Of a stretch of DNA of 64,000 nucleotides, positions 1 through 7,197 are shown in pieces. A program made the position numbers and the translations under genes. Below the pieces are notes generated by a model. The model was not told the origin of the DNA and ran no database searches. It saw only the letters and a list, made by a program, of their open reading frames with translations. How positions within the stretch are numbered: the first letter of the stretch is position 1; every line of letters starts with the position of its first letter. This DNA is from Amphritea opalescens (GTDB lineage: Bacteria > Pseudomonadota > Gammaproteobacteria > Pseudomonadales > Balneatricaceae), in assembly GCF_003957515.1 (NCBI RefSeq), contig NZ_RQXW01000012.1, positions 48,935 to 112,934 on the forward strand. Reading direction: 5' to 3'.

Positions 1-240
1 CAGGTAGGTTTTACCCCGACCAACGCCACCCCAGAAATACAGCCCTTTCACCGGTTCAACGGTTTTCTTTTTCAGCTTGCCCGACAGACGGCTCATAAAC
101 CCTGAAGGCTTTGGCTCATTTTGCCGAGCAACGAGATCGTCATACAAACGCTGCAGATGCTTAACCGCCTCTTCCTGAGCCGAATCATAGGAGAAATCAT
201 CTCTTTCAAGATCTTTTTTATAACGAGCAATAGGAGTCAT
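1..240 (-). CDS. zapE: Cell division protein ZapE (AFG1-like ATPase), N-terminal part
   Basis: This is the first 80 codons of a P-loop ATPase of the ZapE/AFG1 family; the rest lies outside the window. In gammaproteobacteria ZapE associates with the Z-ring. The reading frame opens at ATG 240 with MTPIARYKKDLERDDF, and a Walker A motif GVGRGKT is visible at about residues 72-78, right at the window edge. The spacing between the start and the P-loop agrees with the family as I know it. The upstream 290 bases hold only dispersed repeats. The call rests on the N-terminal motif pattern and the Walker A; the sensor and arginine finger regions cannot be seen. Confidence 0.85.
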   Translation of the reverse strand, partial: MTPIARYKKDLERDDFSYDSAQEEAVKHLQRLYDDLVARQNEPKPSGFMSRLSGKLKKKTVEPVKGLYFWGGVGRGKTYL

Positions 241-373
241 GCGAGAAACCGTACCATTCTAGCTAATGTCAGATATCATCAAAGGATATAAAAGAAGGTT
301 GGGCACTTTACTCTCCAACCCCTGTTTTTGCAACGCAACAAAGGAGTAAGCCGAGCCAACCATTGAGCAAAAC

Positions 374-490
374 CATCGCTGCCAGAGGCAGCTCCTACGA
401 CATAAAAAATTAATCGCATTCTGTGGAAGCCCCTTCTAGGGGCGATAAATCTCAATTAAATCCATCGCAGCCAGAGGCAGCTCCTACCAA
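374..490. repeat. Dispersed REP-like palindromes upstream of zapE
   Basis: Two copies of GCCAGAGGCAGCTCCTAC (about 380-398 and 468-486) flank one copy of a related palindrome, GCCCCTTCTAGGGGCGAT, at about 429-446. The same two families recur near 38.5, 40.4, 43.6-43.9 and 63.6-63.8 kb. The stretch 241-530 has no gene; beyond these repeats I see nothing in it. Confidence 0.8.
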
Positions 491-530
491 TGTAAACACA
501 CCCTAACACCGAAGGGATTGGCTACAACCC

Positions 531-1241
531 CTAACCAATCCCCATCAAAGGAATCAACAAAGGCAACATAAAGGCTGTAAAAGCACCGGTCATCCCCATG
601 GCTAAACCACCAAAAGCACCTGCCATCAGGCCATACTCAAAAGCATAGGCGGTACCCATACCATGAGCCGACACGCCTAAGGTAAAGCCTTTAACGGCTT
701 CATCGGTCACATTCAAAATACGGTAAATAGGTGGCGCTAAGATGCAGCCGATCGCGCCAGTAATCAGCACTAAACCCGAAGCCAACGACGGATAGCCGCC
801 TAGCTTTTCAGCGACGCCGATAGCTATCGCCGATGTCACCGATTTTGGCGCAATCGATAACAAGGTACCCAATGAAGCATCCAGCGCCTGCGCGACTAAC
901 ACGGCGGAGGCCGCGGCCGTCACCGCTCCTGCCATGCAAGCCAGCAACAATGGTAACAGCATCTTTTTGACCCGCTCGAAATGGTCAAACAAAGGCACCG
1001 CTAAGGCCACTGTCGCAGGCCCTAAGAGGAAATGGATAAACTGCGCACCCTCAAAGTAAGTCTCATACGGGGTACCGGTTAACAATAAAAACACAATGAT
1101 CAACGACAAGGAAACCAACACCGGGTGCAGTAAAGGCGTGCCTCCTAAGCGTCGATTAAACCACGATGTCGCAATAAAGGTCACAATGGTGACGACCAGC
1201 CATAGCAATGGCTTAGCGGAAAAAAACGTCCAAAATTCCAT
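531..1241 (-). CDS. lrgB: LrgB/CidB family membrane protein
   Basis: A 236-residue, very hydrophobic protein of the LrgB (antiholin-like) family, with about seven membrane segments. Family signatures visible are the TPLLHPVLVSL stretch near residue 35, the PKSVTSAIAIGVAEKLGG segment in the middle, and the SAHGMGTAYAFE segment near residue 190. The length matches E. coli YohK (about 230 residues). It follows lrgA by a 5-base gap on the same strand, so the two are surely cotranscribed. In Firmicutes the LrgAB/CidAB pair modulates murein hydrolase activity; in some bacteria related proteins move pyruvate or glycolate, so the substrate here is open. Confidence 0.88.
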   Translation of the reverse strand: MEFWTFFSAKPLLWLVVTIVTFIATSWFNRRLGGTPLLHPVLVSLSLIIVFLLLTGTPYETYFEGAQFIHFLLGPATVALAVPLFDHFERVKKMLLPLLLACMAGAVTAAASAVLVAQALDASLGTLLSIAPKSVTSAIAIGVAEKLGGYPSLASGLVLITGAIGCILAPPIYRILNVTDEAVKGFTLGVSAHGMGTAYAFEYGLMAGAFGGLAMGMTGAFTAFMLPLLIPLMGIG

Positions 1242-1246
1242 CGTGA

Positions 1247-1603
1247 CTATTCCCGCTCCAACTGATGCAACTTTTTAGCGGAAGGATTGAGAATCAGCGC
1301 CGTCACGACAATGGTTAGACCAGTGCTGATAATTAATGCCAACAGGATCGCCAGCCAATCCGCCTTTAACAAAGAAAAATGGGTCATCAACCCAACGCCA
1401 GCAGGCACAAACAGCAACGCTAGATGCTTTAATAAGGCTTCGGAAGGAATCCGTAACGATTCAGGCACCTCCCCTTTTATAATCAGGCAAAGCAACAACA
1501 ACACCATCCCAACCACAGGCCCAGGCACCGGCATCCCCAGCAGTACAACAATAAGCTCACCGACCAATTGAAACAGCAGCAGTATCAGAAAACCAACTAA
1601 CAT
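1247..1603 (-). CDS. lrgA: LrgA/CidA family holin-like membrane protein
   Basis: A 118-residue protein with four predicted membrane segments, the usual size of the LrgA/CidA family. The motif VVGMVLLLLCLI after a PVPGP turn near residue 27 and the FVPAGVGLM segment near residue 66 are characteristic. A strong ribosome binding site (GGGAGGTGAG) sits immediately before ATG 1603, which fixes the start. It is the first gene of a two-gene operon with lrgB. Function is inferred from family: holin-like partner of LrgB in the inner membrane. Confidence 0.88.
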   Translation of the reverse strand: MLVGFLILLLFQLVGELIVVLLGMPVPGPVVGMVLLLLCLIIKGEVPESLRIPSEALLKHLALLFVPAGVGLMTHFSLLKADWLAILLALIISTGLTIVVTALILNPSAKKLHQLERE

Positions 1604-1616
1604 CTCACCTCCCAGA

Positions 1617-2195
1617 TTAAATCAGTAACGACATCGCTTCACTCGCGGCATAAATGCCAAATAGCATAAATAACACACCAGATACTCGGTGCAGCCAAAC
1701 CACAGAAACATAACGCATCAAGGCGCGCCCAGCCATAACACCTATGATCGACGTCGCCACCAGCGCGACTGTCGCCCCCAACCAAACAGCCACCGGCGAC
1801 TCGGCACTAGCCAACCCCATCACCGCCAACTGAGTCTTATCACCCAATTCGGCAAAAAACAGCATCACTAGGGCCGATAAAAAGATACTTTTGCCCGATA
1901 ACCCTAAACCACCGGCATCGTCATCCTCTTCTGTTCTGAACGATTGCAGCCCAAACCAGAGAAACAAAACCGCAACAACGATTAACACGACTGATCGAGG
2001 CAACCAGTTCGCCGCCACCGATCCCACAACGACGGCCAGCACATTTAAAACCGAAAACGCCACTACCGCCGCCAAAATTACCGGTAACGGCCGATATCGC
2101 GCAGCTAAGGTCATACACACCAGCTGACTTTTATCACCGAACTCCGCCAGAAATACCAGTAAAAAAGTCCCAATAAAACTCCCCAGTTGATCCAT
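1617..2195 (-). CDS. mneA: TMEM165/GDT1 family manganese exporter (UPF0016)
   Basis: A 192-residue inner membrane protein made of two homologous halves of three segments. Each half carries the family cation motif: EFGDKSQL at residues 18-25 and ELGDKTQL at residues 116-123. An acidic cytoplasmic linker (residues 89-95, EEDDDAG) joins the halves. Bacterial members such as Vibrio MneA export Mn2+. It lies 13 bases upstream of lrgA on the same strand and may be read with it. The 72-base leader up to mobA is too short for a yybP-ykoY manganese riboswitch and I see none. The specific cation is inferred from the family. Confidence 0.85.
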   Translation of the reverse strand: MDQLGSFIGTFLLVFLAEFGDKSQLVCMTLAARYRPLPVILAAVVAFSVLNVLAVVVGSVAANWLPRSVVLIVVAVLFLWFGLQSFRTEEDDDAGGLGLSGKSIFLSALVMLFFAELGDKTQLAVMGLASAESPVAVWLGATVALVATSIIGVMAGRALMRYVSVVWLHRVSGVLFMLFGIYAASEAMSLLI

Positions 2196-2267
2196 AAAGC
2201 CATTCCGCCCAAAAAATCCGGGGATTATACAGAATTAAGCACGGCACTGAGTCATTACACTTTAAAC

Positions 2268-2864
2268 TTAGGCGTTATCTATTAATTTTTCGGCGACATG
2301 AAGCTCTTGCAAGGTATTCAAATTACATAATTGATCAGACATATCGACGATATCAATCAACTGTAAAGGATGAGTCCGCATCCAGCGCTGCACGGCTCGC
2401 TGACCGCCTTCTAACCACTGGGACAGATCATCCACAAGCCGCCGCGGGATGACCGCATGCAGCGGATGCAACTTATCCTTTTCGGATAAAACCGTAATAG
2501 CCTCGGGCCTTGCCTGAGCCGCCATTAACAATCGCTCAATCAGCGTCGTTTTTAGTAACGGCGTATCACAGGGCAAGACCAACACCTGCTCAGTATTGCA
2601 GACACGCAAACCACTTAAGATACCAGCCAGTGGCCCCTGAAAACCGTCCAACTCATCGACAACCACCTGATCAGCCAGTTCGCTATAGTCCGGCAGGTGT
2701 CGATTACAACTAATGATCAACCGCTGTGTGTACGGTTTGACTAGCTGCACCGCGAAACCAGCCATCGGCTGCGAACGAAAGGCAACCAAGCCTTTATCAC
2801 GACCGCCCATTCGCTGCCCCTCTCCACCAGCCAAGACAATCACATCCAGCGGCTTAATAGCCAT
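2268..2864 (-). CDS. mobA: Molybdenum cofactor guanylyltransferase MobA
   Basis: This enzyme transfers GMP from GTP to molybdopterin to give the bis-MGD cofactor. The nucleotidyltransferase signature AGGEGQRMGGRDKGL is near residues 11-25, followed by VVDELDGFQGPLAGI near residue 68 and PCDTPLL near residue 98. At 198 residues it has the usual length. The start is either GTG 2867 or ATG 2864; ATG 2864 shares its A with the moaD stop codon (TGATG), giving translational coupling, and is preferred. It is the last gene of the Mo-cofactor cluster. Confidence 0.92.
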   Translation of the reverse strand: MAIKPLDVIVLAGGEGQRMGGRDKGLVAFRSQPMAGFAVQLVKPYTQRLIISCNRHLPDYSELADQVVVDELDGFQGPLAGILSGLRVCNTEQVLVLPCDTPLLKTTLIERLLMAAQARPEAITVLSEKDKLHPLHAVIPRRLVDDLSQWLEGGQRAVQRWMRTHPLQLIDIVDMSDQLCNLNTLQELHVAEKLIDNA

Positions 2865-3109
2865 CACCCGCCGGTTACCGGTGGAAATAACGCCACTTCA
2901 TCACCCGCTGAGATCTGCGTATCCAGAGGCACAATTTCTTGATTAACCGAACACAGCAGAGTGCCAGCCAACGCTCGCTGCCAAACATCGTCTCGCGATT
3001 GCAGAGCGGCAACCAAATCCGCCACAGACTCACCACAGTTCAAAGGCTGGTTCAACTGTCCCACCCCCAGCGCTTCCCGCAATGAAGCAAAAAATAACAC
3101 CTTAACCAT
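2864..3109 (-). CDS. moaD: Molybdopterin synthase sulfur-carrier subunit MoaD
   Basis: An 81-residue ubiquitin-like protein that carries the thiocarboxylate sulfur used to make molybdopterin. It starts MVKVLFFASLREALG and ends with the obligatory double glycine (FPPVTGG), which is adenylated by MoeB. Length and both ends are typical. It is coupled to mobA through a stop/start overlap and lies 145 bases downstream of moeA. The partner moaE and the genes moaA and moaC are not in this window. Confidence 0.92.
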   Translation of the reverse strand: MVKVLFFASLREALGVGQLNQPLNCGESVADLVAALQSRDDVWQRALAGTLLCSVNQEIVPLDTQISAGDEVALFPPVTGG

Positions 3110-3254
3110 TACATCACCCTACTCAGACAGCTCACCGAGAAGCGACTTATCCACAAGCACACATCGGTTAACTACGATTAGATTAACCGCTTCTATTTAT
3201 TGTTTTATGTTTGCAGATAGCAAAATGAAGCCCATCGGCACAACAAGATACCGC

Positions 3255-4484
3255 CTAGATACCCACTTCACTAAATGGAATAAACGGTAACCGGTCGCCT
3301 TCATTCACGACAGCCCCCGCAGGAACGACAAGATAACCCGTTGCCGTTACCGCCGAACTTAATACACCCGAACTCTGGCTATGCCCTAACACTGCACGCC
3401 CAGCAACCAATTCGACCCGCAGATACTCCTGACGACTAATCGCGCGCGTACGGCTAAAGCCCGCCTCGACGAATAACTGCTGAGGCAAAACCGACGCAAC
3501 ACCCATCGACTTCAGCAGGAAAGGCCGCGCCAAAATACAAAAGGTCACCAATACCGCTGAAGGATTTCCCGGCAACCCTAACAGAGGCTTACCATTAACA
3601 TAACCGAATGCCATCGGCTTGCCCGGTTTAATTGCTAACTTCCAGAGCTTTAATTCACCCTGCGATTCCACCGCTGCTTTAACATGATCCTCTTCACCCA
3701 CCGACACGCCGCCGCTGGTAATAATACAATCAGCCCGTTCCGACGCCTGCTGCAACGCAGCAATCGTACCTTCACGGGTATCTTCCACCATTGAAGACAT
3801 AACGATCTCGCAACCCAACCCCTGCAACAAACCACGCAAGGTAAATAGGTTCGAGTTATAGATCTGACCCGGTTTTAAAGGATTACCCGGCATGACCAAC
3901 TCATCCCCCGTCGCCAACACCGCCACCTTGATTGGCCGATACACCTGAACCCGCGCGATCCCAACAGAGGCAAGCACACCTAAGTGCGACGCCTGTAAGC
4001 GAGTCCCTACCGGCATCACCACCTGCCCCGCACGAACATCTTGCCCTCGACGACGGATATTATTACCTGCAACGGGCACCTCAAGGAACTCGACCCACTG
4101 CTCGCCACCTTCATCGACTGCAACGGTATTCTCTTGCATAACAACCGCATCAGCGCCGAGAGGGATTTCAGAACCGGTAAACAATCGAGCCGCCGTTTGA
4201 GGCTGCAGCATTTGAGGCGCAGTACCCGCAGGAATACGCTGTGACACTCTCAGCCGCTTAACACTCTTATCGCCAAGGGCGGCCGTATTCAGCGCATAAC
4301 CATCCATTGCGCTATTATCTTGCGGCGGTACATCAACGACGGAGAGCTGATCTTCGGCTAATACCCGCCCTAGCGCATCTTCTATCGCCAACCACTCAAC
4401 ATCCGCGCTCGGCTTTGCGTTAGCCAACAACGCCGCTAACGCCTCCTTCACTGGCATCAATGACTGACGTGCATCACAACTCAT
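3255..4484 (-). CDS. moeA: Molybdopterin molybdenumtransferase MoeA
   Basis: This enzyme inserts molybdate into adenylated molybdopterin. Visible family motifs are PPQDNSAMDGYAL near residue 55, the TSGGVSVGEEDHV segment near residue 255 and GLPGNPSAVLVTF near residue 303. The C-terminal domain IV is present. The frame is open to an ATG at 4499, but ATG 4484 overlaps the moaB stop as ATGA, the classical translational coupling; it gives 409 residues, close to E. coli MoeA (411), and is preferred. The gene sits between moaB and moaD on one strand. Confidence 0.93.
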   Translation of the reverse strand: MSCDARQSLMPVKEALAALLANAKPSADVEWLAIEDALGRVLAEDQLSVVDVPPQDNSAMDGYALNTAALGDKSVKRLRVSQRIPAGTAPQMLQPQTAARLFTGSEIPLGADAVVMQENTVAVDEGGEQWVEFLEVPVAGNNIRRRGQDVRAGQVVMPVGTRLQASHLGVLASVGIARVQVYRPIKVAVLATGDELVMPGNPLKPGQIYNSNLFTLRGLLQGLGCEIVMSSMVEDTREGTIAALQQASERADCIITSGGVSVGEEDHVKAAVESQGELKLWKLAIKPGKPMAFGYVNGKPLLGLPGNPSAVLVTFCILARPFLLKSMGVASVLPQQLFVEAGFSRTRAISRQEYLRVELVAGRAVLGHSQSSGVLSSAVTATGYLVVPAGAVVNEGDRLPFIPFSEVGI

Positions 4485-5035
4485 CCGCGTGGCCCACATG
4501 CAGATTCCACCGCGCGAGAGGTCATCACCATCTCAACAAAATTACAGGGACGATGCCGTGCATCCAGTTGCTCCCGAATAATACCGTTCCAAGCCGTTTT
4601 ACAGGCCCCTGTCGAGCCAGGCATACAAAAGATCAGCGTCCGATTAGCAACACCCGCAAAGGCGCGAGACTGAATCGTCGAGGTGCCGATCTCGTCATAC
4701 GATAACTGCCTGAACAACTCTCCATAGCCTTCGATCGTTTTATCCAACAACGGCAGCAAGGCTTCAGGCGTGGTATCTCGCAGCGTAAAGCCTGTACCGC
4801 CCGTCACTAAAACCGCCTGAACCTTTTCATCGGCAATCCACTGGGAAACTACGGCCCGCAACTGATACACATCATCCGGACAGATCGCCCTATCCGCCAA
4901 CACATGCCCCGCAGTACTCAAACCCTCTACTAATGCATCACCTGACGTATCAGTCTCTTCGGTGCGTGTATCCGACACCGTCAACACGGCCATCTGCAAT
5001 GACTGAAAAGGTACTTCTTTCTTGTTATGACCCAT
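4481..5035 (-). CDS. moaB: Molybdenum cofactor biosynthesis protein MoaB
   Basis: A MoaB/Mog-type domain protein that takes part in adenylation of molybdopterin. Core motifs are VLTVSDTRTEETDTSG near residue 17 and TGGTGFTLRDTTPEA near residue 81, followed by FCMPGSTGACKTAW. The frame is open to 5083, but the first 16 residues of that version look non-native; ATG 5035 (MGHNKKEVPF) has a GTGAGAT stretch in front and gives 184 residues, near the E. coli length of 170. It is the first gene of the moaB-moeA pair and is divergent from the exopolysaccharide operon. Confidence 0.92.
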   Translation of the reverse strand: MGHNKKEVPFQSLQMAVLTVSDTRTEETDTSGDALVEGLSTAGHVLADRAICPDDVYQLRAVVSQWIADEKVQAVLVTGGTGFTLRDTTPEALLPLLDKTIEGYGELFRQLSYDEIGTSTIQSRAFAGVANRTLIFCMPGSTGACKTAWNGIIREQLDARHRPCNFVEMVMTSRAVESACGPRG

Positions 5036-5348
5036 AAAACATCTCACTAAAAAGGCTATGTCACCGGCATGCAACACATACACGGCAAACTAGACAATAC
5101 ATTTAACTGGACAGCACTCACGACATTAACGGAGATAAAGTTCTCGCAGCGCAACAAAAAAACCAAAATGGGGTTATTTCCTAACGCCAAGCAGTACCGC
5201 TAAAAAAAAACACATGATACTATTGCACAAAGCTACAAGGCCACTGTTCATATTATTTATGCTTAACCATTAGCATACGCGGTTGAATAATATTCAAAGA
5301 CTGGACTGACATGGCATCACATAGAACATTTTATAAGGAAAGCAGCCG
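5036..5348. other. Divergent intergenic region, moaB / exopolysaccharide operon
   Basis: About 310 bases without a gene. It must hold the moaB promoter and the promoter of the plus-strand export operon. The only structure I recognise is the perfect inverted repeat at 5283-5297, listed separately. The right end is AT-rich and carries the AAGGAA ribosome binding site before ATG 5349. Confidence 0.6.
5283..5297. promoter_or_regulatory. Perfect inverted repeat upstream of exopolysaccharide operon
   Basis: TTGAATA-A-TATTCAA: two perfect 7-base arms with a one-base centre, ending 51 bases before the start of the first export gene. The position suits an operator or activator site. It is AT-rich, so a chance palindrome is possible; no regulator is assigned. 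Confidence 0.35.
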
Positions 5349-6548
5349 ATGAAAAAGCGAACGTTAGTCAATTTAATAGCCCCTTCTGCATTAATCATGT
5401 CACTACCTGTTTCTGCAGCTATTGAACCTGCTGCCATTGATGCAGGTCCGATCAAAATAATCCCAATGATTAGTACTCAAGTTGGTTATGACGATAACTT
5501 TTTCAGCACATCCGGCAACGAAGAAGATGAAATAATCACTGTTCTGTCCCCCTCTGTTCAGTTAGTCGCAGAAGATGGCATGAATGCCTATCGGTTAACC
5601 TATCAACTCAGCGAAGGGATGCACCAAGACAGCACCGCTGATAATTATACTGACCACAAGCTTGCGGCAGACGCGCACTTAGAATTTAGCCAACGCAGTG
5701 TGCTAGATCTGCAAGCTGCTTATAACAAAGGACATGAAGCACGGGGTACGGGTTTAAGTGCGGCTGGCGGTATCGCTAATAGCGTTACATCACCCTTGGA
5801 ATATGACACAACAACCCTTGGCTTTAGCTACATGTATGGTGCACCGAGTGCAACCGGCCGTATCGAAGTTTATGGTGACCACCTAGACCGTGAGTATCAA
5901 AACTTCCGTTCTATCACTAAGGGTCGAGATGACACCGAAGTAACCTTGGGTACAGTTTTCTATTATAAAATCATGCCAAAAACTTCATTGCTTTTTGAAG
6001 CGCGTAATAAAGATATCGACTACGATGTTGATCCAGCCAGCTCACTTGATAGTAGCACTTGGACATACCTCGTCGGTGCAACTTGGGAAGGTACGGCTAA
6101 AACAACGGGGACTATTAAGTTTGGTTTGAGTGAAAAAGATTTCGACTCTTCAAGCCGTGATGACGAAACCTATTCCAGCTGGGAAGCTTCTGTTCGCTGG
6201 GAACCTCTCACTTACTCTAAAGTTGATATCAGCACCAGCCGTAGTTCAGCCGAAAGCACCGGTACCGGCAACTTCATTGACACTCAAAACTACAATATCA
6301 ACTGGAACCATGCGTGGAACAGTATTGTAAGTACTGATCTTGGCTTAGGCTTTACTAACGAAGTTTATGAAGGTTCTGCCAGTGGCCGTGAAGATGATAC
6401 AACATCCTTCAGCGCCGGTATGAACTATGATATGCGCCGTTGGTTAACCTTTGGTCTGAATTACACATACAGTGATCAAGACTCTAACCTTGCTAATACT
6501 GACTATGATAAAAACCTAGTCATGCTAACTCTTAACGCATCTCTATAA
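5349..6548 (+). CDS. Outer membrane beta-barrel protein of exopolysaccharide operon (VpsM/EpsL-like)
   Basis: A 399-residue secreted protein with a signal peptide (MKKRTLVNLIAPSALI..., cleavage near residue 23 after PVSA). The mature part is rich in alternating aromatic/polar strands such as TFGLNYTYSDQDSN near the C-terminus, and the early motif VGYDDNFFSTS is typical of outer membrane beta-barrels encoded with exopolysaccharide operons (EpsL/VpsM type). It is the first gene of the operon, with an AAGGAA ribosome binding site, and is followed after 21 bases by the Wza-like gene. Its likely role is in secretion or anchoring of the polymer at the outer membrane. The barrel call is solid; the exact role is inferred from context. 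Confidence 0.8.
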   Translation: MKKRTLVNLIAPSALIMSLPVSAAIEPAAIDAGPIKIIPMISTQVGYDDNFFSTSGNEEDEIITVLSPSVQLVAEDGMNAYRLTYQLSEGMHQDSTADNYTDHKLAADAHLEFSQRSVLDLQAAYNKGHEARGTGLSAAGGIANSVTSPLEYDTTTLGFSYMYGAPSATGRIEVYGDHLDREYQNFRSITKGRDDTEVTLGTVFYYKIMPKTSLLFEARNKDIDYDVDPASSLDSSTWTYLVGATWEGTAKTTGTIKFGLSEKDFDSSSRDDETYSSWEASVRWEPLTYSKVDISTSRSSAESTGTGNFIDTQNYNINWNHAWNSIVSTDLGLGFTNEVYEGSASGREDDTTSFSAGMNYDMRRWLTFGLNYTYSDQDSNLANTDYDKNLVMLTLNASL

Positions 6549-6569
6549 ACTGAAACAATTGAGTTTTCT

Positions 6570-7115
6570 ATGATATTCAGTGCTAAATCAATCAGGGTAG
6601 CCTTTATGGCTACTCTGATTTTCTTCTGTTCAGTCGCTGCGGCTGAAACAACGACCCTCTCTGACTACCGCCTCGGCTCAGGCGATTTACTCAGCATCCA
6701 AGTATTTGGTGAAGAAGACCTGAGCATGGAGATTCGCTTAAGTGATGCCGGCACGATCGCCTATCCATTTTTAGGTGAGTTAAAAATACTCAATATGACC
6801 ATCGGCAATCTCAGTGAATTGATTCAACAAGGGCTGGCGGAAGGCTACTTACACGACCCGCAAGTCAGTATTACCGTATTAGAATATCGCCAATTTTATA
6901 TTAATGGCGAAGTCAAAGAACCCGGTGGCTACCCCTACCAACCAGGGCTTACATTGCAAAAAGCTGTGGCACTGGCCGGCGGTTTTACCGAACGAGCCTC
7001 AAAGAGCAAACTGTTTGTTTCACACGACGGTGAAACAAAAAATCCCAGTCTCGTTAAACTGAATACTCAGATCAGACCAGGCGATATTATTACTATTGAA
7101 CAAAGTTTCTTCTAA
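6570..7115 (+). CDS. Periplasmic polysaccharide export protein (Wza-like, short form; VpsN-like)
   Basis: A 181-residue protein with a signal peptide ending near residue 25 (SVAAAE). The Poly_export domain follows (YRLGSGDLLSIQVFGEEDL, residues 33-51) and then one SLBB domain (FYINGEVKEPGGYPYQPG, near residue 110). No lipobox cysteine is present, and the C-terminal amphipathic helix that forms the Wza outer membrane pore is absent. It is therefore a short form like VpsN or GfcE rather than full Wza, and would need another outer membrane component; the beta-barrel protein encoded just upstream is the obvious candidate. Confidence 0.88.
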   Translation: MIFSAKSIRVAFMATLIFFCSVAAAETTTLSDYRLGSGDLLSIQVFGEEDLSMEIRLSDAGTIAYPFLGELKILNMTIGNLSELIQQGLAEGYLHDPQVSITVLEYRQFYINGEVKEPGGYPYQPGLTLQKAVALAGGFTERASKSKLFVSHDGETKNPSLVKLNTQIRPGDIITIEQSFF

Positions 7116-7197
7116 CTGGCAGTCCCTGCAACAGCCTTAGAACAAAAGAAATTCGATCAACGTTCCGCATACACACTACAGAGACCACGCAAAAAGT

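Noticed and set aside
2196..2267. A yybP-ykoY manganese riboswitch before the MneA-type gene
   Set aside because: The gap is only 72 bases and shows no matching motifs.
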